DNA of 64,000 nt, taken from NCBI GenBank assembly GCA_945643635.1, contig CALZFC010000268.1, positions 1,675,501-1,739,500 of the forward strand, written 5' to 3'. The notes beneath the pieces were generated by a model. It was not told the origin of the DNA, did no database searches, and saw only the letters and a program-made list of their open reading frames with translations. The position numbers and the translations under genes are program-made. Below are positions 11,461-23,309 of this stretch, piece after piece (position 1 is the stretch's first letter; each line of letters opens with the position of its first letter). This DNA is from Allodiplogaster sudhausi. Its lineage: Eukaryota; Nematoda; Chromadorea; Rhabditida; Diplogasteridae.

Positions 11461-13335
11461 TTATGAGCTAAATGTAACTAAATACCAAAACTTATTTTCA
11501 ACCTGCGGAGCTGTTGGTAGTAGGAGTTGCGATGGTTGTGGCAGATCCATGCAGCAGGCAAAGTCATACGAAATTGGGCTGCTAGCATTGGGCTCCATAT
11601 ATCGCGAAGACATTTGGAAGGTCCTCCCAATCTTGCATCGGATTATCCAGACTCCAAAGCTCATCCGGAACCGCGCCAACTGCTTCTCCATCGAGCACCC
11701 ACTGGAAACGGCTTCGCTTGACTGTCACGTTGTTGCGGTCCTCACCGGGCGCAAGAGTCGTACTGCCGACGAAGCGAATCGATACCCAGCAATTATTGCT
11801 CGATATGAACCCCTGAATAAATGAGAGCTACACAGTATTCCATTCATTGAGGACATGCTTGTGCATTCAAATTTTTCTCACAAAAAAAACCTTTGAAGAG
11901 ATTATGGCATGCTTGAGGCCATCCGGGCAGATCTGCGTTTCATTCGGATTAGCGAAGGGGGTTTCATTAAAAAAAATAGGGAACGTTCTTGTGCTCCCGT
12001 CCCTGGATGGTGAGGTCATGGCGGCCGTTGTTGATGAGGCGATACTGCGGATAGGAACGAGTTGGAGGGGAGGCAGCAGCTGAGGTCTTCGAGGGCAGAC
12101 GCATGCAACAGACACGCGCCGTACGAGTCGCCGGAACTACCTTGAGCCATTCGTAATGGTACCAGACATTGAAAGCCATCTGACGGATTTTGGTCTTGTC
12201 CTCCACTCCCATCAGATCCACATCAAAAGAAAAGTTGAACCGCTTTCCATTCCTTAAAAGAATTTATTTTAAGCCAAAGTTATGAACTGAAAAACCACTT
12301 TTTTGAAAAAACTTTAGCGTTATCGAATGTTTGCCTTGCGTCGTCAGAGAAGACACTTGACCCTTGTATTTCTTGTCTGATTTTTCTTACCACTGAATTT
12401 CCTTACAACAAACTTCTTTCTTTAGTAACGTTAAATTTGCTCTTCCTTAGACGCTCCAAATTTCCTCGGTTACGAACCAATGAAAATCAAGTTTCTTGAT
12501 CTCCTCCTCGACAAAGCTCTCGATCTTTGCTTCATCTTCGGTCAACAGCTCCGCACTCGAATTCGCTTCGTGTCTCAGTCCGAAAAATACACCCATCTGC
12601 AAAGGAATGGCACTTTCCTGTCTATAGCACACTGATTTTACTACAATTTTTGAGTTCAATCGCTCATTTGGAAAAGTGGGAGAATCCAAAATTGTTTTAA
12701 CACCTTCAGATTCCATTCTCATAGAATATTGAATATTGTGGGAAAAACCGACAAGTCAAACGACGAAAATATTCAGGGTTGGGCAACACTGCAGGTGCAA
12801 ATCCGTGCGGGCAACCTTCGCTGGGATGTCCCTCCGTAGTGTTGATGACGAATTCCACATTCTAGAGAAAATATGCTTTGCATTTTGAGTTGCTCTGTTC
12901 GTTTGCTCATTTCGATGGGATCGCCGTTTAAAGGGTCACTACCGTAGACCAATTCAATTCTCTTGACTATTGTTGTAACGTCTCTCTAAATCATATGCTC
13001 TCTGGCTTTTGAGTCAGGCAAAAATGCGCGAATTCAAGTGTGAATTTTCGTAATTTTTGTTAAATAATTAGTCATTAAATATCTCAATCTTCGCCCGTGA
13101 ACCTCGTAGAACTTGTCGTCGATCGTCAGGTTAGCGTAGCCGAAAGTGGTCATGCCGTAATCATAGTAGTCTAAGTGCGGTGCCGAAATCTTTCCTGCTG
13201 AAAGTTGTTCATTTTTTACACTAGAACAATTTTTGCGTGAATAACATTTCAGTTTAATTGTTTCAATTAATATTCATTTTTAAACAAACCCATAGTAGCG
13301 ATGATGAAGGAGAAGAGGGCCGCTTTCTTTCGCAT
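11461..13335 (-). pseudogene. secreted internally repeated protein, copy C (two frameshifts)
   Basis: Same architecture as copy B: signal-peptide exon 13290-13335 (MRKKAALFSFIIATM), 13103-13197, 12790-12861 (end uncertain), 12478-12596, 11891-12252 and a last exon from 11812. Exon 5 is 362 nt where copy B has 352. A run of eight T near 11,975 shifts the frame by one (seven T would restore it). A second shift near 11,600 puts a TAG before the CCMDL end. The acceptor of the last exon (TTATTCAG at 11,813) and phase are intact, and the TATA box is intact. Either this is a young pseudogene or the indels are sequence errors in homopolymers. Function unknown; secretion is inferred from the signal peptide. 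Confidence 0.6.
12926..13055. repeat. MITE-like repeat (GTCTCTCTAAATCA family), copy 3
   Basis: Begins GTTTAAAGGGTCAC and contains GTCTCTCTAAATCA. It lies in the exon 2-3 intron of copy C, orthologous in position to the insertion in copy B. Confidence 0.55.
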
Positions 13336-13519
13336 TTTTACTGAAAGAAAACACAAGTTCGATTTTTTCACGAACAGTATGTGAGCAATATTAGTAGCAA
13401 ATCGCAGTGAGAAACCGGCGGGCGGAGATCCAAGAAGCGTTGGCGATAAGCAGAAGCGATGAGGGAAGAGCCGGAGAAGAACCAGAGAAGCACAATGATT
13501 GTGGACACCATTGGGCCTT

Positions 13520-13527
13520 CTTTTATA
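13520..13527 (-). promoter_or_regulatory. TATA box of secreted gene C
   Basis: TATAAAAG on the minus strand about 185 bp before the ATG at 13,335, in the conserved upstream block shared with copies A and B. Confidence 0.6.
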
Positions 13528-14599
13528 GGGTCGGAGGATGGAAAAATTTGCGTTATTTGGGATGCAAACGAGTGAAATGTGCAATTTTAATATGCAGATA
13601 TTATAATTACTACATTCTCTTGCATGCCAAGTCACGTTTTCTACTGCTGTCCACATAATATTCAGTTGCGATGCAGAAAGTGAGAAAGACAAATAGCGAT
13701 GGAAAACAAAATAACAATAAATAGACAATGAAAGTGCAATCTTCTTAAAACATAAAATCGCGTTTTAGCTTGCACTTTTTTCACAAAAAATTTCTACGTG
13801 ATAATTTGATTCATGTAATTTCATAATGTTTCTGTGGAAATCAAACCAGTTCAATCGTTGTCAACTCACTCACTTTTCATCTAATCGTTTTTTTTTTTGC
13901 CTTTGGCCGCGCTCTCGGCCTTGATTGTTTTGAGGATAATATTTTTTGTATTAATATGTTTTTGTATCAACCTCATTCGTTTCGTCTTTCTTTTATTCGA
14001 ATCTCTTATCCGCCGTTGAAGTCCAAACTTTTTCCCTTTCATTGCAATTTCGTCGGTCTCACGGCTTCTTCATCATGATAAATGTGGCAACTCTAGCATC
14101 CGCTCGTTCTTCAGCTGTTCGGGTCTAAAACAATCTCGAGCAATGCCTTGATAAAAAAATTATCTATGAATTTCCTTTGCTCTGTAGTTTTCGGTGATAT
14201 ATGAAAAATAAACAATTTATCGATGAAAGAAAGAAATAAAGAAATAAATAAGAAGCTCTCCGGCTTCTTCGCTTTCGTTCGGGTTTGAATGGGAATGGGA
14301 ACTGGCGCAAGAACGCTCTATTTAACAATTTGCCTGACGGCAACCAAAGAATGGGGCGAGGAAGGGGAAGAGCAACCGCTCACCATGAGCGAGGCATGGC
14401 AGACTGACAAGCGAATTCTTACGTGTTTGCATAATTAGAATGAACTTGAGGGCGTCTGCTGAGAGTGCAAGGGAAAAGGAAGAATGGGAAAGGATTCAGC
14501 ATGACAAGGTCACTGTGTGCAGCGCAGTCTTTTTTTTTTGCATATTGCATAAATTATTTGGCTTATTGTTAGCCGTTGAGCATAATTTGCTATTTGCTA

Positions 14600-15480
14600 A
14601 TTTTCTGAAATTCGCATTATTTTTAGGGCGATGAGATATCTCTATATGTAATTCGCACAACTGCGCTAACTAAAATGGGCGTCAATTTGCATAGCTTCCG
14701 GCCAAATAAGTATAGAAATCACAAGTACTAAGAATTACCGAACCAGATACGAAAAATTCTCCTGTAGTTACTATTTGTCATCGCTTAACTTTTTCATTTT
14801 CTTTTCTTTTATTCACGTTGTGCGAATAAAAGATATCACCTGGAAAGAAGAGAAAACGAGAGTTTATTTAACTTCCTCGCAAACGGTGCAGCTGTCATGT
14901 TTGAGAATAAAACACCATGAGTACTAAAAAGGCGACTCAAAATATGATCATTCTGTTGACCATCAAGTTCATTATTCTGTAATTTTGCATAGTTCAAATA
15001 GAGGACAACAGGATCAAACGTAGGACTATGGACAGCGAGTCAGAGAAAGAGAGAAATCAGGCGAAGGGAGAAGAGTTTAGGAGGAGCCAACCAAGAACCG
15101 AGCAGGTAGCCTGGCGAAATGAGCGAGAAACAATTTGTCTTTTTCTGCATTAAACAATAGTTTGTCTTCAAGCGCAAATTATTATTTTTTTTCTCTGTAC
15201 GAAATCACTTAGAAACAACAAGTTTTATTCAAATTTATTTAGTGAATAATTTCCTTATTTTAAAGCAGAGAAATGCAGCGAGTTGATGAACAAAGCTCTT
15301 GCTTCTTTCTGCACGTCTAGAAGCCAGCTGCTGCCGGAAAAAAAGATGAAAGCAATGTTAGGGAATAACCGCAGATCTTCATCTTCATTTCTACTAATTA
15401 CATTTTTATTATTCATGTAATTTGCACAAATTTTTATACTTTCAAGAAAAGAAGAGCTTCAAGAGGAATTGAAAACTGAT
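14600..15480. other. noncoding spacer in block 2
   Basis: AT-rich sequence. From 15,045 to 15,130 it matches the purine-rich stretch at 8,800-8,935. No gene seen. Confidence 0.4.
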
Positions 15481-15548
15481 GAATGCATGGAAATACTCAC
15501 AGATTGTTCCAGATTGATTGCGTAACAATATGTTCTTTATTTTCTGGA

Positions 15549-16320
15549 CTAATACCATTTGGTGGGAAAGACAGGGTCGGGGATGAATCGATTACACTTG
15601 GAATTGTTGGAGAGAACAATGCAAACGCCGGTCTCCGTGGTGTCCTTTCCTCGGTTTGGTGGCAGACGGAAGATGGTGGTCGCAGTGGTGTAGCAGTTGC
15701 AGTTGTGGGTGATGTTCAGGTAGAAGTCCTTGCCAGTATCCTTTAGCAATATATAAAACATAATAAATAGATCCATAATAATTTATGCAAATCATTTACG
15801 ATTGATTCAGTCGATAATAAACAAAATCGCAATCCAACTGACATCTCCATTGGATGAGACCTTCATAGCCTTGTCGTCATTGATGGCGACTTCGGTTGAG
15901 ACACCACGCTGCTCGTATTTGCCTAAACCAAAGGTAAACGTTAACAACAAAAACTGAAATGATGTCGCGAATAGGTCAAATTTTTCAACAACAAAAAAGC
16001 GCTTCGACCTTCATAAATGCGCCCCCCGAACATCTCCTTTTCTCCTGAATCAAATCAAGGTCATTAAAAGTAAAAGTTAATATCCATTTAATTCTATCAA
16101 ACTCAACTGAAATGGTGGGGGCAGGGCAAAGTTTTACGAATCAACCCTTTTGACCTTTTTTCCACCAGAACTCGAACAACTTGACGGTAGCCACTTGCTC
16201 CTTGGTACCCAGACAGGAAAGGCCGAAGAGAGCATCGAGTCCGAAGGCTGCGGCCGGTGGCATAAGAAGAAAAACGCCGGCCAGGAGTGCCATAACAGAG
16301 AACACGCAAATAACTCGCAT
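15549..16320 (-). CDS. transthyretin-like (TTL) family secreted protein, D2
   Basis: Three phase-consistent exons: 16155-16320, 15843-15922, 15549-15740, giving 145 aa. The signal peptide (MRVICVFSVMALLAG...) and the following GLSC segment match D1 closely. The middle exon ends SSNGD and the last begins DTGKDFYLNITHNCNC, again like the conserved TTL IxHxCN strand. It has a longer C-terminal tail than D1 (CNRFIPDPVFPTKWY). The acceptor before the last exon is displaced by about two codons compared with D1. As for D1, the family call rests on motif pattern and size. Confidence 0.72.
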
Positions 16321-16329
16321 TCTAATTCT

Positions 16330-17332
16330 ATCCTGAAAAATATAAATCAATTTTTTTTACTACTTTTTTAAAATGCAATCTCCAAAAAAGAATAGGGAAA
16401 GTCTAAAATGAGTGTCTGATTGAAAAGCTAATTCTTGAAAGAAAAGCCAGACGAACTAAGTCTTGAAAGCTGAGATAGAAAAAAAGTTGATGGGAAAAAG
16501 ATTAAACGACCGTCTGCGATCGAGCAAAGCACGTGAAATGATTGATTTCTCTCATCTTTCCTCAAGTCGAGATACATGTTTCGTAATTTTTTCATAATTA
16601 AATAATTCACATAGTTCGACGCAAAGTGCATGTTGAGAACATGTGGTTTTGAAACGACGAGTACGAATTGCTGATGTATTTATATGTACCTGGAGAGTGC
16701 AAAAGAAGCAGCTTTATCGTGCTATCTTTTCAACAACAACCAAAAGATACATCATTAAACCTGCAGCTCCAGATCAACTAATCCATCGTTGCTCAAATGG
16801 ATTAACATCATTCCATTTCTGTAACCATCTTAATTCAGAAGACTTCTTCCTTCTTTTGTATCTATTTTGTAATATTTAAACATATTCTATCCTCTATAGC
16901 AGCTGATGAATTTCTGCTATTGTTTTGGTTTAGCTCCCTTTTAAGTGTATGTACTTCGTGACTATGTATATAACAACGTTTGCGTTATCGTTCAATTTCC
17001 TTACCGTTCACGAGTTCTGGTCCCAAATCAAGCTCTGGCATTTAAATGATCGAAATTTTTGCTCTTTCCGCGTCAACAACCTGGTCAATTCGATTTGCCT
17101 TGAAATAGTGGACACTTTTGATGTTCATCAGATGGAATGTACTGATAATAAATGAATGAGTCATACACTCAGCATTTAAATATTTTGCACACTTCTTGCG
17201 AAATTATTAACGGTCTCATGTCTGAATGTCAGAAAGGCTGAATATTTTCTTATCCTATCGTTTTCGGCATCTTTACCTCTCTTGTTTTTTTTCATTTTAG
17301 CTCTCTTTCTCTTTCTCTTTCTCTTTCTCTCC

Positions 17333-17381
<49 letters not shown>

Positions 17382-17710
17382 TTCTCTTGTCTTAGAGATC
17401 AGTCTACTAATCACCGCTGAAGAGAAGGTGAAAATGTTGGAGTGATAAAGAGAAAAAAGCAAAAGTAACCAGCCGCTCGGACATAAAGGCAAGTCACGAG
17501 TAAGATAAGGCATTCCAAACTGCCACACCCGTGTTCCGAAAAGAAGACGAGAGAGATAACGAAAAAATATTGACGCCACATTTTTCCACTTCTTTTGCAT
17601 CCATATTATGCGTATTCCGTTACGTCAAAAACTGTCGAAGCCGAAGCAATATTTTGTTAAATAAAGATCTTATTCGAATTGCTATTATACGGCGATTGAA
17701 TTTTGGTTGC
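16330..17710. other. intergenic, one CT microsatellite
   Basis: No supported gene. A (CTTT/CT)n tract lies at about 17,299-17,389. Reading frames at 16,643-16,879 and 16,949-17,155 have no recognisable features. Confidence 0.45.
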
Positions 17711-17715
17711 GCTCG

Positions 17716-18527
17716 ATGGCTGACGCATCTTCTTCTGCCGCACCCGAGAATCGGCGGACTTCTGATGCCGCGCCCGAGATTCGGCGGACTCGAGCAAGGC
17801 GACCACGCGTCAAGCCTTGCGTCGAGCTTTGTACCTATCCGGGATGCTCAAAGTGGTATTGTAATTAATTATTTTTATTGAATGGACTTAGAGGAAGCTC
17901 TTTAAGCCTCATAATGTCAGCCATAATTCATACAAATTTCCTTGACCTTTATTTCAGATACAGGAAGGCATCGCATCTGAAGGCGCATATGAGAGTACAC
18001 TACGAGTTCTCCTGCAACTATCCAGGGTGTCTCATGAACTTTGAGAGCGCCGCAGAACTTTCCAGGTATTGACATTTTCTTTTTTTAGTTATTTTAAATT
18101 TTCATCGAGAGCCAGAACATACGATCGAAATGACTATTAATTCATTCCCAACATAATTTAGAAAGGCGTAATATGATTTCCAATTATTGTTTGCCGCTGA
18201 GCTCTAATTTATGAATCTCATTTTAAACCTCAAATCATGGCAATGCCCAAATTAGGTACAACTTGCACGAGTGCTGGTTGGAACATTGCTCACGCTACTT
18301 TCCAAATTGGCGGCCATTTTGGGCGGTACATCACTGTAGTGAGCCTAAAGAAGAGGCTTTGATCTACTACCGTAATCTCCGCATTACAGTAATCCTCCGT
18401 GCTTTTCCTCAGGCACCAACATGTGCACAGGATGTTCCCGTGCACGAGATGCGGGTGTGCCTTCGTCTACCACTACCACCTCAGTGAACACATGACTCTA
18501 TGGAATAGCCAATGTCCAGCGGCATAG
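17716..18527 (+). CDS. small zinc-finger protein, KLF-like first finger
   Basis: Four exons with consistent phases: 17716-17852, 17958-18065, 18256-18270 (15 nt) and 18413-18527, 124 aa. After a basic Ser/Ala/Arg-rich N-terminus the first finger reads CTYPGC...KASHLKAHMRVH, which strongly resembles finger 1 of the Sp/KLF family (spacing one residue short). The second, CNYPGC...FESAAELSR, has Tyr where the first zinc-binding His should be (TAC for CAC). The third is C-x2-C-x12-H-x7-C (FPCTRCGCAF...HLSEHMTLW). It is probably a DNA-binding nuclear protein, but with at least one degenerate finger. The microexon and the exact first donor are the weakest parts: the alternative donor after CACGAG is avoided because it breaks the reading frame of finger 3. 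Confidence 0.65.
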
Positions 18528-18534
18528 AGCACAT

Positions 18535-19395
18535 TTTTAATTTACCGCCACCAAGTCTGTAATTCCCTTTTCGCAAAGTTGTAGTACAACTTATTTTCGA
18601 TAAAACAATTATATTCGCATCGTTGCTTGTGACTGACATGAATGAATAAGCAATTGATAGTCAATGTCACAACCACATCATTGATCAATCAATATTGAAC
18701 CTATTTTCAGTGCTACAGTGACCTTGAACCCGATCTTCAGAGATACCGTAACCTTGAAACCTTTTTAGAGCACCGTACCTTGTACAAGCATTTTAGCCTT
18801 ATCGTGACCTTAAACCCGAGTTTCGGTGCTACCATAACCTTGGTCACCCATTTATGTTTATCGTAATCTGAATACTTTTAGTGCCACAGTATTATTTAGG
18901 TTCTCATCTATTCTCTTTCAGGTGCAGACGCGACGCATGACTGAAGAGCAGCAGCTTCCAAGAAGCGCATCGCGCGGTCAGCTCACACTTCTCAGGTTCT
19001 AAAGTAGGCTGAGCTACAGTATGCCAAGTGATATCTACAGTATCCCGGGAAACATGGTGGCAGATGCATCGTATACGAATATTTCAGCGGCAGTGGCCGA
19101 TTCGGATCCGCGCTGGACATTGACACGAACTAAGTGAAGAGAAGACTGGCAATCAGTGGAGACGGGATGGGCTTCCTCTGCTCGTCTCTTCCCTCTCCTA
19201 TCTAACTCTCTTCCACTCCTTCCCCTCCCCTCCTCTATCGTTCCTCGTCCCTTCGGATAAAGTGCGAGCAACTTGGCAAAGATAAGAGAAAAGACATCAT
19301 AATAATAAATGAATGATTGCTTGCTTCGAAACTTGCATGAAGAGATCAAGTACAAGAGTACAATATAAATCGTGGGAAAAGATACCTCACGAGAC
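18535..19395. repeat. intergenic with degenerate ACCGTAA-type repeats
   Basis: From about 18,715 to 18,905 a degenerate tandem series of roughly 30-50 bp units carries variants of TACCGTAACCTTGAA. The rest up to the 3' end of the GT31 gene shows a pyrimidine-rich stretch (19,180-19,250) and no convincing gene. Confidence 0.5.
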
Positions 19396-19399
19396 TACG

Positions 19400-21694
19400 C
19401 TAAATTCCCTTTTTTCTCCTCTCAATCCACGCCTTCAGCTGTTCCTCTGGCTGTGGCAGAAGCGCAAAGATAACCGAGCCTTTTATGAAGAGACGTAAGG
19501 AAGTCGACGGATCCAGGGCCCACCTCAAGGAAGATCGATAGTTTTTTTTTTACTTCTTCTCCCAATTATTATTAAATAGAGCGATAGTTAATATAGATAT
19601 GAATGTATTTGAAAGTAACTCAATTTTTGCTGATCAATTGAGAAATGTCCAAAACCAGGCCCGGGCTAGGCCGGTCAATTAAATTTCGGCCCTGTCCGAG
19701 GGAACAAGAATTCTGGGAGAAAAGGAGTGCCGGGCATTTGTCAGACTTACCATTCTCCACGATTTACAAGGCGAGCGTCCACTTGAGCAGCCAGTATGCC
19801 AGTGATGAAGACGTCGTCAATCTAGAAGAGCTGAAGCTGACTTTCGGTGCAACCATAATCAGAATATTAATAATAGTGCCACCGTAAGCCTGATTCTCCC
19901 TTTTCAAAATAATCGGACCAACATGAATATAGAATGGCGCTCGTTCGGCTGCAGCGACTAGTGGCGTGGCGAGATCGGCCCCGATGACGTAAGCGCTGCC
20001 GCTACAGTAATCAGGGTAGAAGTCATCGCGCCACACCGAAAATGGTAGATACCTTGAAAATGAGGCAACTTCCCCAATGACTAATCGCAAGCAAAATGCA
20101 AAAACCAGTGGACGTGATCTTGTTCTAGATACATGGCGGAACCGTAATTTATGATGCGACCGTAATGAAATATACGACCGTAAACTATGGTGCGACCGTA
20201 CTTAATGGTGCGACCGTAATTTAAGGTGCCACAGTACCACTTGCTGCTCGGCCACCGTCTCACGGGCTGCCGGCGCCAAACGAGGCAATAGATGCTGGAG
20301 CCCTGGAATTTTCTTCGGTGGATTATTGATCTTTGATCTTTGACCATTGGTCTGCGACATATAAAAGTGGACTTGAAGAGTCGGCAGGATGCGGAAGAAA
20401 GAGACAGGAGAGAAGATGACGTCATCGTCGAGTTTGACGACGAAGCGAGCGGAGGAGCAGAAGTCACGCACGAAGCGGAGCCAGGAAAGGGCCTGGAGGA
20501 GTGCATGACCAGGGATGTCCAAAACCAGGCCCGGGCCTACCCGGGCGCGGCCCGCTGTCCCGCGGGCCGGGCCGGGCCCTATTTTCAAAATCTCGGCCCG
20601 GGCCCGCCAAATTAGCAACGGGCCGGGCTCGGCCCGCTTTGGACATCCCTGGGCATGACAAAGAGGTTGGCCCAAAAGCCGTCCCGGCCCAACAACCGGC
20701 CCGGTCCAAAATCCGGTCCGGTTTTGTACTCAATGTGTACCTTGATTGTGATATTGGCGTACGAATCAGTGAAGAGCTGCTGGATGACGTCACGATGGAG
20801 GGCGCTCTCCGCGCGGACGCGCTCTTCGATAAGAACACGGCCAGACCAGCCGAGCACGAAGAAGAGAGAGAAGCCGAGCTGGAGGGAGGAACAAGGTGAA
20901 TGAAAAGGAGAAAAATTAGAATGCAGAAAGATGGCTACTTTGAGTTGCTCTAGTTATTGATCGCTAGCAATCGCAGAGGATAGTTCGAGCTTTACTTATA
21001 TAACCACGTGAAGAGGTGTAAGGACACAAACTCTTCCTATAAAAAACCTTTCGGTTCAGCCTTTATAATGGCGTATAAAAGGGTGAAAACGGCAAAAAAA
21101 AATAATAAAAAAGAAATACCCGTCGCTTGACGACGTCGCCGCCAAACGTCCGCCGAATAGCATCGCGTCGTGCAAAATTGCCAACAGCCGAGTGGACAAA
21201 GACAACTACCTGCATTTGGTATTTTGTTTTACTACTTTTAAAAACATAGACATAGACCTCGTTTTTTTTTTTATTTTAAAACATTATCTATATTTTAAAA
21301 CAACAAAAAAATGAAAATAAGATTTTATATATCAATATTAAAAGGATTATTTCCTCCTTAATTCCACACCAACTTCTGGCGAATCGCGGCAGCCGAACGG
21401 CTCGAGAATCGTCCATGGGAAGGCGAGGAGACGCTGTAAATTATTTTGAAAGATTCAAATATATTTTACCTTTATTTATATATTTTTTCGTTGTATATTT
21501 ATTTATAATGAATAGTAAAAAGTTACGCTTTTTTTTAATTCCTTTTAAACGACTACCTCGTCGACTTTGCCATTCTTCTGTCGCCCGTTTCCATCTCTTC
21601 CCTCTCTCTCCTCCACGACAACTAAGAGCAGCAGCAGAGATAGCAGCTGCAGGAGAGCGAAGCAGCACGAGGCAGCCAGCCAGGCCAGACGCAT
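19400..21694 (-). CDS. GT31 beta-1,3-galactosyltransferase-like, type II membrane protein
   Basis: Complete nine-exon model, all phases match, 311 aa: 21557-21694, 21374-21433, 21120-21209, 20741-20878, 20373-20492, 20238-20302, 19923-20052, 19751-19821, 19400-19523. Residues 1-28 give a short cytoplasmic tail and a Leu-rich signal anchor typical of Golgi type II enzymes. Family landmarks follow in order: VHSAVGNFARRDAIRRTFG (GT31 R..IR.T(W/F)G block), LIEERVRAES then FTDSYANITIK, FVVKLDDDVIF (the DDD metal/UDP-sugar motif), SSKW then YPDYCSGSAYVIG, and IDDVFITG (the E/DDVxxG block). These enzymes transfer galactose or GlcNAc in beta-1,3 linkage in the Golgi. Acceptor specificity cannot be read from sequence. 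Start chosen because it gives the only in-frame hydrophobic anchor. Two introns hold hAT-like MITE copies. Confidence 0.93.
19643..19700. mobile_element. hAT-like GC-rich MITE, truncated copy
   Basis: ATGTCCAAAACCAGGCCCGGGC matches the left end of the elements at 20,510 and 45,620, but the outer CAGGG and the whole right end are missing. It sits in the last intron of the GT31 gene. Confidence 0.6.
20140..20237. repeat. tandem GTGCGACCGTAATTTA-type repeat
   Basis: Four to five degenerate units of about 24 bp with the core GCGACCGTAA, lying in an intron of the GT31 gene. The ACCGTAA core recurs elsewhere in this window (18.7, 45.4, 47.65 and 58.2 kb). Confidence 0.6.
20510..20651. mobile_element. 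hAT-like GC-rich MITE, full copy 1
   Basis: A 142-bp element with terminal inverted repeats CAGGGATGTCCAAA / TTTGGACATCCCTG and a very GC-rich interior (GGCCCGGG-type). It is flanked by TGCATGAC on the left and GGCATGAC on the right, an 8-bp duplication with one mismatch, as expected for hAT elements. It lies inside the GT31 intron between exons 4 and 5. Confidence 0.85.
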
Positions 21695-21717
21695 TGGAAG
21701 GGACACTATTGGGCTGT

Positions 21718-21719
<2 letters not shown>

Positions 21720-21759
<40 letters not shown>

Positions 21760-21850
21760 TTCTCTCTCTCTTTCTCTTTATCTCTCTCTCTTTCGCTTTC
21801 TCGATCTATCTCTCTATTTCTCTGTCTTGATTTTTCCCTCTATTTCTCTC
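21720..21850. repeat. (CT)n microsatellite upstream of GT31 gene
   Basis: Near-pure CT tract with TTT interruptions immediately upstream of the GT31 start codon (reads GA in the gene's orientation). It probably lies in its promoter or 5' UTR. Confidence 0.8.
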
Positions 21851-22480
21851 TTCCTCTCATTATCTCTCACACCACATCTTCAGTCATCTCTACATCAATT
21901 CTGCGTCCTTTCCCCTTTTTTTATTTCATGGCCTTCCAGGCGAGAAGCCAATCAATTCCAATCATGGTTCTCTTGTCTTTACTTTTTATAGCTCAATATC
22001 AGTGAATGGAAGAATATGGCTCTCATAATGGAAAGACATTGGCAATTCACTAAAGCTTCTACACTCGTCTACTTCTCAAGCTCCTCGTTAATAAGAGTTA
22101 ATTCTTGGCATAATCGTTTACTATCTAGTTTTAGGAATATTGTCTTCAGCAATGGGGTTTTTGCCGTTTGTTTCTAGAATATCAGGTGGCTGACTAACCT
22201 CATTCTGTTCAGTGAAAATTATTGAATTTAGGGCCTAAATTTAATGCTTGCAACCAATTAAAATTAAATTCAGAAATCTGCGCAGGGAGTAAAGTCTCAA
22301 TTACAATCTATATATATACAAATATGTATTCATGTGACGCCTTCTCAATTTGGGCGCAATTCATGTGATGCATGCATGTTGGCGGGAATCAAATTTTTTA
22401 ATTTATTAAAAAATAAAAAGCGTAAAATTTTCTTTGAATTCGTTGAATAGGCTTGTCAAAAAAGAGTCGGGAATAAAAGA

Positions 22481-22483
22481 GCA

Positions 22484-22523
<40 letters not shown>

Positions 22524-23269
22524 AGAGAGAGAGATCAAATCGCCCACTCGCTGCTATCAAAGCGTGGATCCTGTTGATGACGTCCTCTTCGATAATATTC
22601 AGTAAGTTATAGAGATTTTTTTTTCGGAACGAAATGAGTCTAACTTTAGAGTTTTATATAGCGTATGTATGCAGGCAATCGCTGGAGGGCGAAGAGACTT
22701 ATCATGCTATCAAAAGATTATGACATCTCGTTACATAAGTCAGCTATGCTACATATACTTGAATGGCGGCTGCTGATTTGTTGCTCACAAGTTGTAGGCT
22801 TATTTGCATTTTCCCGAATCGATGCGAACTGAAAGGAAGCACTGCTATTAGAGGAATCAAAAACTCGCGTTTGAATTCGGGCCTTTCCCTGATTCATTGC
22901 CGAGAGAGCATGTGTGTTTTAGAGAGAGGCGACTTCAATAGTCAGAAAAAGTTCACATTAATCATGGTTGATGTGAGTTCTTTTTGGTCCATACGTAGGA
23001 AAATCGCCATCGATTTATAAATTGATTGTGTCTGAATACAACTTGTTACGAATGGAATGCATATGTCAATTTATAAATAAACACCAAACGATTGAGAGTT
23101 CCTCCTTTTTCATCTTTCTTCTTCTTCTTCGTCGTCTTCTTTGAATTACGACTGCTCATTTTTGATTTATTCTTTCTGCCTATTCTTAGCCAATGTTTTG
23201 ACTCAACACGGTCGGTGAATTCTATATCGCCCACTACGTTTTGTTTGATCCAGGTATCTCTTATTGCTC

Positions 23270-23309
<40 letters not shown>

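Noticed and set aside
19050..19150. Minus-strand exon-like segment with acceptor and a YC ending
   Set aside because: The GT31 gene already has a complete C-terminus with stop at 19,400, and this segment does not match any GT31 block.
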